Source: Planctomycetaceae bacterium UBA4732 | Lineage (GTDB): Bacteria; Planctomycetota; Planctomycetia; Gemmatales; Gemmataceae | DNA length: 5,226 bases | Direction of reading: 5' to 3' | NCBI GenBank assembly: GCA_002404095.1 | Contig: DHJA01000285.1 | Coordinates: 1 to 5,226, forward strand | Shown here: one piece after another, positions 1-3,892 of the stretch | Numbering within the stretch: position 1 is the first letter of the stretch | Layout of the letters: the number at the start of each line of letters is the position of its first letter | The notes under the pieces: generated by a model | What the model saw: only the letters and a program-made list of their open reading frames with translations | Told to the model about the DNA's origin: nothing | The model's database searches: none | Position numbers and translations under genes: made by a program

Positions 1-54
1 AATGGACGGGCTGGAAGCCCGTCCGGTTCCAATGGACGGGCTGGAAGCCCGTCC
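1..54. repeat. Two tandem 30-bp units, each with a perfect 9-bp hairpin
   Basis: The unit spanning 1-30 is repeated at 31-54 and is identical for at least the first 24 bases. Each copy holds a perfect inverted repeat, GGACGGGCT, loop GGA, AGCCCGTCC, at 4-24 and 34-54. The copies are joined by a short GGTTCC linker. After the second copy the sequence turns into CACCCGACCC and the repeat ends. The array may continue to the left of the window. Short GC-rich palindromes of this kind resemble dispersed intergenic REP-like elements; I recall similar ones from planctomycete genomes, but that attribution is memory rather than a search. A transcript could form two strong hairpins, so the repeat could also act as a terminator or mRNA stabiliser for a gene to the left. 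Confidence 0.85.
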
Positions 55-105
55 CACCCGACCCATCAAACCACGAGTGACGTTGTACTAGTGCAAGGTG
101 CGGCT

Positions 106-1176
106 ATGAAATGCCGGGGCGTACTCTACGTTGACATTCTTCACGACCTACATCATTTTTCCAAAATCTACACCGGGCTGGACCTCCTGGCTCGCGCGGG
201 CGCGATCGACCTCCAAGTGACGCCCGCTCCGGAACACAGCCTCCTTCAATGGGTGGACGTCGCGCCGCCGGATCGGGCCGCACCCCTCCGGGTCGCCTTC
301 GACCTGGGCGACCACAATGACGTATTCATTAAGGAAGGACTGGACCGCTGCGAAGTCTACTTTAAGAGGAGTTATTATCCCCCGCACATAGACGCGCTTC
401 CCCCAGAACAAAGGAGTAAAGTTCTCTCCTTTGGACTCAATTACTCTTGCTCAAGTCGATCCAGCAAGCGAACCATCGGCCGGCTGTGGGCGGTCGAAGC
501 GGCACGGCAACTCTTCTGCTCGCCCCGCCGGACGCTCGGCCGGGCAAGCCAAATGGCGCGGTTCCTACGGCAATTTCTGCTTCAGCCGGATTACCGCCTG
601 TTCGAGCAGCCGCCGGACGCGCCCGTGGAGCCTTTGATCCTCTTTCAAACCCGTGTGTGGGAACCGGAGGAAACGTCGGAGAACCTAGAGCAAATCAACG
701 AGGAGCGCGCGGCGCTGGTCCGCCTACTGCGCAAAACGTTCGGCGCGAGGTTCCGCGGCGGCCTTGTGCCGACGCCTTTCGCCCGTCAGCGCTACGCCGA
801 TGTGCTGCTTGAAGAAGCATACCGGCGAACGGACTTCATCCGCATGGTCAAGCGGAACTTGATCGGAGTCTACACCCGCGGGTTGCACAACTCCCTGGCG
901 TTCAAGCTGCCGGAGTATCTGGCGGCGTCAATGTGCATTGTGAGCGACCCCATGCGCAACCAACTCCCCGAGCCGCTGGTCGCCGGCGAACACTACCTCG
1001 AGTTCCGCGACCCGGACCAGTGCCTCGCCCAATGCGAGCAGCTATTGCGTCATCCGGACGAGGTCCGCGAAATGCGGCGCCGCAACCACGACTACTACGA
1101 ACAATGGGTCGCTCCGGCCCAACACCTTCAGCGCTGCCTGGAACGGGCGGTGCAAACCGTGATCACAAAGAATTGA
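106..1176 (+). CDS. CgeB/GT1-like glycosyltransferase
   Basis: A 356-residue soluble protein, probably a glycosyltransferase of GT-B fold acting on a cell-envelope or polysaccharide acceptor; the sugar donor and acceptor cannot be read from the sequence. The clearest evidence is in the C-terminal half. The stretch NLIGVYTRGLHNSLAFKLPE (about residues 251-270), then YLAA..CIVSDP and EPLVAGEHYLEF (about 289-300), matches the nucleotide-sugar-binding end of CgeB / 'glycosyl transferases group 1' proteins. After it come a DPDQCLAQCEQLLRHPDEV helix and an RRRNHDYYEQW tail typical of that family. The N-terminal half is not recognisable in detail. There is no signal peptide or membrane segment. I chose ATG 106 because AAGGTG lies 6-7 bases upstream; an in-frame GTG at 91 would add five residues and has no clear Shine-Dalgarno. 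The gene ends 16 bp from the convergent neighbour. Fold assignment is fairly sure, specificity unknown. Confidence 0.72.
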   Translation: MKCRGVLYVDILHDLHHFSKIYTGLDLLARAGAIDLQVTPAPEHSLLQWVDVAPPDRAAPLRVAFDLGDHNDVFIKEGLDRCEVYFKRSYYPPHIDALPPEQRSKVLSFGLNYSCSSRSSKRTIGRLWAVEAARQLFCSPRRTLGRASQMARFLRQFLLQPDYRLFEQPPDAPVEPLILFQTRVWEPEETSENLEQINEERAALVRLLRKTFGARFRGGLVPTPFARQRYADVLLEEAYRRTDFIRMVKRNLIGVYTRGLHNSLAFKLPEYLAASMCIVSDPMRNQLPEPLVAGEHYLEFRDPDQCLAQCEQLLRHPDEVREMRRRNHDYYEQWVAPAQHLQRCLERAVQTVITKN

Positions 1177-1192
1177 ATGGCGGCTTTGGAGA

Positions 1193-1777
1193 TTACAGGC
1201 CGGGGACCACGGAGCCGGTCCCGTCGGCCGGGCCGCTCTCTTCCGCCAACCCTGACAATCGCGAACCGTGGGTCGGTCGTTCGGGTTCCCATTGCTCCGC
1301 GCGGCGCAGGACGGCGACCGCCTCCTCATACCGATCATCCGCCCGAACCGTCAGCAGCGTACAGCCCGAATGAAACTCGCGCTCGTAATGGCGGGCTTCT
1401 TCTTCCGGGACGCTCATCCCGACCAGAGCGCCGACGACGCCCCCACTCGCGGCGCCCACGGCCGCGCCTCCGAGGGTCGCGGCCAGCAACCCGCCAACGA
1501 CGACCGGGCCTATCCCTGGCAAGATGACATTGGACAACACGGCGCCAAGGATGGCGCCAAGGGCGACGCCTACTCCGACTCCGACCGCTGCGACCTCCCC
1601 GGTTTTCGTGCCCGGATCGGCGGGAGGAGGCTCGACGTCCTCCGCCGCCGCGTCGGGAACCACGAAGCCGATCTGGTCGGCTCCGAACCCGCTTGCACGC
1701 AACTCCTCGACGGCGTGTTCCGCGTGGGTGAGATCCTGAAAGACGCCTACCGCTGTGTTCCGAATTGTTGTGTTCAT
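1193..1777 (-). CDS. General stress protein 17M-like protein with glycine-zipper membrane segment
   Basis: A 194-residue protein of the GSP17M/YflT-like type found beside stress genes; its biochemical role is not known. Residues 7-40 (TAVGVFQDLTHAEHAVEELR, then SGFGADQIGFVV) form the N-terminal alpha/beta half of the domain. A Pro/Asp-rich linker follows. Residues about 61-120 are a long Gly/Ala/Val-rich hydrophobic stretch with repeated small residues (glycine-zipper type), enough for one or two membrane passes. VPEEEARHYEREF and CTLLTVRADDRYEEAVAVLR (about 123-160) complete the domain, and a Glu/Pro/Ser-rich tail ends the protein. ATG 1777 is preferred over ATG 1789 because GGGG lies 6 bases before it, while the upstream ATG has no Shine-Dalgarno. 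The gene converges on the glycosyltransferase with 16 bp between stops. Family call is firm; location in the membrane is inferred from hydrophobicity only. Confidence 0.82.
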   Translation of the reverse strand: MNTTIRNTAVGVFQDLTHAEHAVEELRASGFGADQIGFVVPDAAAEDVEPPPADPGTKTGEVAAVGVGVGVALGAILGAVLSNVILPGIGPVVVGGLLAATLGGAAVGAASGGVVGALVGMSVPEEEARHYEREFHSGCTLLTVRADDRYEEAVAVLRRAEQWEPERPTHGSRLSGLAEESGPADGTGSVVPGL

Positions 1778-1869
1778 TTCATACCCCATGAAATCGTTTG
1801 ACCCGAAGGAACCGTCTCCCGGAGGCCGACTTGGACGCCCAGATTAAGGGTATCTTCTTGGAAGCCGCG

Positions 1870-2073
1870 CTACAACGATTGTCTCGCAGGCAGAACGATC
1901 GTCCCGGACAGACGAATAGCAAAGCCGGATTCCGAGTTCGCGGCGGCTGTCGGGCTGGGATTCACTTTGTAGTAGCGGCTCTCCGTCTGGCTGTGGACTT
2001 TCCACGAACCGCCAGAGAAGGAGGCTCGCGCGTCGCCGGTCATTTCCCGCGCCTTCACGTCCTGCGATTCCAT
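1870..2073 (-). pseudogene. Possible SWIM zinc-finger gene fragment lacking its zinc ligands
   Basis: A 67-codon frame starting at ATG 2073, with a modest AGCAGG about 8 bases upstream. Residues 6-38 (VKAREMTGDARASFSGGSWK, then VHSQTESRYYKVN) resemble the segment that leads into a SWIM zinc finger in small SWIM proteins and SWIM-containing transposases, where 'KAREL.GD....W.VPSQ...RY.V' precedes CxCPDF...CKH. Here that core never arrives. The frame has no cysteine, continues as SPTAAANSESGFAIRLSG and stops. I read the other two minus-strand frames down to about 1790 and found no CxCPDF there either, so this looks like a 3'-truncated gene rather than a simple frameshift. The alternative is an unrelated small protein. 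The similarity is from memory and short. Confidence 0.35.
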
Positions 2074-2091
2074 CGCCGCACCTGCTAGGGC

Positions 2092-2113
2092 TTACTGAAT
2101 GTATGTTCAGTAA
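2092..2113. promoter_or_regulatory. 22-bp operator-like palindrome between divergent genes
   Basis: Perfect 8-bp arms TTACTGAA (2092-2099) and TTCAGTAA (2106-2113) are separated by the 6 bases TGTATG. It sits in the spacer between the minus-strand frame starting at 2073 and the plus-strand gene starting at 2180. Size, symmetry and a TGAAyGNNNNNTTCA-like core are typical of dimeric repressor sites, especially TetR-family operators upstream of efflux genes; a LexA-like GAAC...GTTC box is a less good fit. A second, weaker repeat follows at 2129-2150, ACTACC and GGTAGT with a CCAGCTGG palindrome inside. No regulator gene of that class is in the window, so the binding protein is unknown. Confidence 0.5.
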
Positions 2114-2179
2114 CATAGCGTTTTCATTACTACCAAACCAGCTGGGTAGTAGACAGCGGCGGAAAATCTTTACGACAAC

Positions 2180-2383
2180 ATGTTCATGGCACGACCTCTA
2201 AAAAACGGCCGATTGCGGATGGACACGGACTTACGAATCCCCGTGACCAGCGAGCAAAAGGCGATGATCCTTGAAGCAACTAGCAATGAGGCGGAAGGGA
2301 TGGCCGCCTGGGCGAGGGGCATTCTTCTGGAAGCAGCGAAACGGAAAACTGCCAAAGGTAACGCGCGCGAGCCAATAAAGTAG
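2180..2383 (+). CDS. Small ribbon-helix-helix-like DNA-binding protein
   Basis: A 67-residue basic protein. Residues about 13-53 read RMDTDLRIPVTSEQKAMILE then ATSNEAEGMAAWARGILLEA. This has the shape of a ribbon-helix-helix domain: one polar/hydrophobic alternating strand (TDLRIPV), a helix starting at TSEQK, a turn, and a second helix (MAAWARGILLEAAKR) with the 'W.R..L...A' pattern of MobC/CopG-like proteins. A Lys/Arg-rich tail follows. Such proteins act as antitoxins, plasmid mobilisation accessory factors or autoregulators. ATG 2180 and ATG 2186 are both possible starts; neither has a strong Shine-Dalgarno, the nearest purine run (GGCGGAAAA) being more than 12 bases away. A HigB/RelE-like toxin frame begins 168 bp downstream, so a degraded toxin-antitoxin pair is conceivable, but such pairs normally overlap or nearly touch. 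Confidence 0.5.
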   Translation: MFMARPLKNGRLRMDTDLRIPVTSEQKAMILEATSNEAEGMAAWARGILLEAAKRKTAKGNAREPIK

Positions 2384-2551
2384 ACAGAGCCGAGAAAAAG
2401 AAGTTCGCGGATCAAGGGGCTTTTAATCGCTGGCTGCGCAAGTTCTACTAACGTAACGAGAAGTGTCAAAACACTAGACGCGGCAAGCAAAACTTGCGTT
2501 GCGCTGGCCGAACGACCGGCTTGACGCCGGTTTAGAAATGGCTAAACTACA
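2384..2551. other. Gene-poor spacer with two small hairpins
   Basis: No convincing gene lies between the ribbon-helix-helix gene and the toxin-like gene. The spacer holds AGTGT/ACACT (2462-2475, loop CAAA) and ACCGGC/GCCGGT (2515-2531, loop TTGAC, followed by only two Ts). The second could be a weak transcription stop for the upstream gene. A short frame at about 2379-2450 (VDRAEKKKFADQGAFNRWLR) has protein-like composition and may be a remnant of a longer upstream gene, but it has no start of its own and I cannot assign it. Confidence 0.4.
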
Positions 2552-3088
2552 GTGGCAAGCGACGTGCCCCTCACAGAGATTATTGCCAAAGGGAGGTGGG
2601 GCACGGTTGAATGCGCTGTGCGTGCCTCAGGCGAAACACCCGCGAGAGACTTTTTGGAAACAGTATGCGAAGGAGTCCGCGAAAAGGGCAAGGACAAGCC
2701 ACGCGCTACGGCACACGCCCGTTTTTTGGTACTCTTCCAGCAGATGGCAAACTATGGGCAACTGTCACATCAACGCTTCAAGAAAGAAATGGGCAAGCTG
2801 TCTGCCTTCCGGCATGAAGTGCGGAATAAGCAAATTCGGTTTCCGTGCTTTCAGGACGGCACGCGATGGATCTTGACTCATGGGTTCATTAAAGGGAGAG
2901 CGGAGAAACGCCGGGCGAATATCGGCGAAGAGCTACGGCGGCCGATCCTTCGCATCCCACTTAGAGGCGTTAACAGGAGAAAGTGGGCGCCGCGAGCCGA
3001 AGCGATTGACGGACTACCCGGTCTGCGCGACACGCTATGGGCGCTGGACGAAGCGGTGCGGCCGCGGCGGCGAATGCTCTTCAAGTAA
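2552..3088 (+). CDS. HigB/Gp49-like (RelE superfamily) toxin with aberrant C-terminus
   Basis: A 178-codon frame. Residues about 10-114 look like a Gp49-like/HigB ribonuclease toxin of the RelE superfamily, which cleaves mRNA on the ribosome. The N-terminal part (GRWGTVECAVRASGETPARD) and the helix LVLFQQMANYGQLS lead to LSAFRHEVRNKQIRFPCF (83-100) and the hallmark end WILTHGFIK (106-114). Family members usually finish soon after this with 'KKxxKTPxxEIxxA'. Here the frame continues about 64 residues as an Arg-rich stretch with no family resemblance, while the +2 frame at the same point reads ESGETPGEYRRRATAAD then stops, which fits the family better. A small indel near 2891-2900 is therefore likely. 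The start is unclear: GTG 2552 has no Shine-Dalgarno and follows an in-frame TAA at 2543, and the conserved part begins near residue 9. No HigA-type antitoxin follows. Possibly a decaying gene. Confidence 0.55.
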   Translation: MASDVPLTEIIAKGRWGTVECAVRASGETPARDFLETVCEGVREKGKDKPRATAHARFLVLFQQMANYGQLSHQRFKKEMGKLSAFRHEVRNKQIRFPCFQDGTRWILTHGFIKGRAEKRRANIGEELRRPILRIPLRGVNRRKWAPRAEAIDGLPGLRDTLWALDEAVRPRRRMLFK

Positions 3089-3136
3089 CCGTTCACCCGA
3101 CTTGAGCCGGCACAGCTGCGCGGTCGTTTGTCGAGG

Positions 3137-3466
3137 TTAGTCATGGGCTGGCGTCCTGTTTCTGTTCGCGGCCATGATGGCGCCGTGTTCGGTGAAGGCG
3201 TAGGGGGCGTATTTGCGGTGCTGTCCACGTCCTGCCTTTAAGGTCGCATTTTGCGACCTTAAAGATTCGGCCTCTTCCTTGGTTAATTGAAACAGGAAAT
3301 CTTCCGGAAACCGTTCCCGATTGCGCCGGAGTTGTTCATTCAGGCGCTTAACGGTCACGCCGTACAAGTTAGCCAGATCCGTATCCAACAAGACCTTTTG
3401 ACCGCGAAGGTCGAGGATTAATGGCTCGATCTGATCCACCAGAATAACATCTTGTCTCTCCGTCAT
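3137..3466 (-). CDS. 3'-truncated ORF6N-domain protein
   Basis: A 109-residue frame carrying the ORF6N domain (KilA-N related, phage-associated DNA-binding domain). Residues about 9-60 read VDQIEPLILDLRGQKVLLDT, then DLANLYGVTVKRLNEQLRRN and RERFPEDFLFQLTKEE; residues about 68-100 read SLRSQNATLK, GRGQHRKYAPYAFTEHGAIM, AA. Full-length relatives continue after 'EHGAIMAA' with a helix like 'SVLNSPRAVEMSVFVVRAFV' and a further 50 or more residues. Here the family sequence stops at about residue 100 (position 3167) and NRNRTPAHD follows to the stop. The neighbouring frames below 3167 do not supply the missing part, so this looks like loss of the 3' part rather than a simple frameshift. ATG 3466 is backed by GGAG 6 bases upstream. 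The start overlaps the stop of a 24-codon frame (ATGA). The remaining domain might still fold; function is unknown. Confidence 0.72.
   Translation of the reverse strand: MTERQDVILVDQIEPLILDLRGQKVLLDTDLANLYGVTVKRLNEQLRRNRERFPEDFLFQLTKEEAESLRSQNATLKAGRGQHRKYAPYAFTEHGAIMAANRNRTPAHD
3236..3264. repeat. Perfect 13-bp inverted repeat inside the ORF6N coding sequence
   Basis: CTTTAAGGTCGCA (3236-3248), loop TTT, TGCGACCTTAAAG (3252-3264). It encodes LRSQNATLK on the minus strand. The stem is complete with no mismatch, which the protein sequence alone does not demand. In mRNA it would form a strong hairpin in the middle of the gene. Confidence 0.85.
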
Positions 3467-3537
3467 GTCCGTCTCCGACCGTTGCGGCTGCCTGCTGCCT
3501 CAAAAGTGACATCAATCATCGCGTTCATAGAGTTCAT
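3463..3537 (-). other. 24-codon ORF bridging the antitoxin and ORF6N genes
   Basis: This frame can start at any of three in-frame ATGs, 3537, 3528 or 3519, all inside the end of the DUF104 antitoxin gene. It encodes MNSMNAMIDVTFEAAGSRNG plus RRRT and stops with a TGA at 3463-3465 that overlaps the ORF6N start as ATGA. A PIN-domain (VapC-type) toxin would normally begin at this spot after a DUF104 antitoxin. MIDVTF could be the first residues of such a toxin, cut off by the deletion that joined the ORF6N gene to it. Alternatively it is chance, or a short leader coupling translation of the two genes. It has no domain of its own. Confidence 0.3.
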
Positions 3538-3736
3538 CCCGTGAAAACTTCCCTGTTAGCTCGCCGATGGGATGCTGGTCGATAAGCTTTAGCAAGCGGT
3601 TCCACGCGGCGAGTGACGGATTTACCGCCTCGACCGTTTCGATTGTCAGCTTCACCCGGGTCTGGTCCGGGAACGGCAAGGCCGCATCCGGCCTCAAGAT
3701 GCCATTTTCGACCGTCGCCGTCATTTCTGTCGTCAT
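3512..3736 (-). CDS. DUF104 (AF2212-like) antitoxin, apparently without its toxin
   Basis: A 74-residue protein of the DUF104/AF2212-like antitoxin family, the partner of VapC-type PIN ribonucleases. The N-terminal TTEMTATVENGILRPDAALP then DQTRVKLTIE is the family's swapped-hairpin/AbrB-like DNA-binding part ('..A.yenGvlrPlepL.LpegtrV.v.i'). The C-terminal part from about residue 42, AWNRLLKLIDQHPIGELTGK then FSRDELYERDD, is the toxin-wrapping tail. ATG 3736 was chosen because AAGGAG lies 8 bases upstream and the family similarity begins there; the frame is open for 21 more codons upstream without family resemblance. A candidate promoter lies at 3772-3799. Downstream, only a 24-codon frame occupies the place where vapC would start. 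Family call is firm; whether it still has a function, for instance against a toxin elsewhere, is open. Confidence 0.78.
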   Translation of the reverse strand: MTTEMTATVENGILRPDAALPFPDQTRVKLTIETVEAVNPSLAAWNRLLKLIDQHPIGELTGKFSRDELYERDD

Positions 3737-3771
3737 GGCGCCGTCTCCTTCACGGGGGTCAAACAACAACA

Positions 3772-3799
3772 ATTCTATCGCATAGGCGTATCGACACAA
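3772..3799 (-). promoter_or_regulatory. Candidate sigma-70-type promoter for the DUF104 antitoxin gene
   Basis: On the minus strand a TAGAAT (3772-3777), five of six to the -10 consensus, lies 16 bases after TTGTGT (3794-3799), a poor -35 with only TTG matching. The -10 is 35 bases before the ATG at 3736. The arrangement is reasonable, the -35 weak. Confidence 0.3.
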
Positions 3800-3848
3800 G
3801 CAGCCTAAAGAAAGCGAATCACGAAAGGCGTGGGCCGTTGCAAGGGAA

Positions 3849-3878
3849 GCACGCCCTCCGGAGTACCTCAGAGCGTGC
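3849..3878 (-). terminator. Terminator-like hairpin after the DUF262 gene
   Basis: On the minus strand, 14 bases after the stop of the DUF262 gene, GCACGC-CTCTG-(AGGTACTC)-CGGAG-G-GCGTGC forms an 11-bp stem with a single bulged G and one G-T pair. It is followed by TTCCCTTG, so the U-run is poor. Its place between the DUF262 gene and the next minus-strand gene supports a role in transcription end; a purely structural or attenuator role is also possible. Confidence 0.42.
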
Positions 3879-3892
3879 CACCCAGTCGTTGA

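Noticed and set aside
1..60. CRISPR array
   Set aside because: Only two units, directly adjacent with a 6-base linker and no unique spacers; the unit itself is a hairpin.
447..812. 121-codon frame inside the glycosyltransferase gene
   Set aside because: Overlaps a gene with family motifs and has the Gly/Ala/Arg/Pro-rich composition of an out-of-frame reading.
1268..1801. 177-codon plus-strand frame opposite the stress-protein gene
   Set aside because: Arg/Asp/Ala-rich composition typical of an antisense shadow in GC-rich DNA; the minus strand carries the recognisable family.
2170..2490. Hydrophobic 106-codon minus-strand frame that looks like a small membrane protein
   Set aside because: It is antisense to the ribbon-helix-helix gene; its hydrophobicity comes from the complement of Lys/Glu-rich codons and it has no supporting start signal.
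2980..3137. Integron attC-like site between the toxin and ORF6N genes
   Set aside because: GTTAACA and GTTAGTC were looked at as core sites, but neither fits GTTRRRY, and no paired inverse core with the right spacing was found.
2878..3228. 116-codon minus-strand frame crossing the toxin and ORF6N 3' ends
   Set aside because: Ser/Arg/Pro-rich, overlaps recognisable domains on both sides and resembles no family I know.
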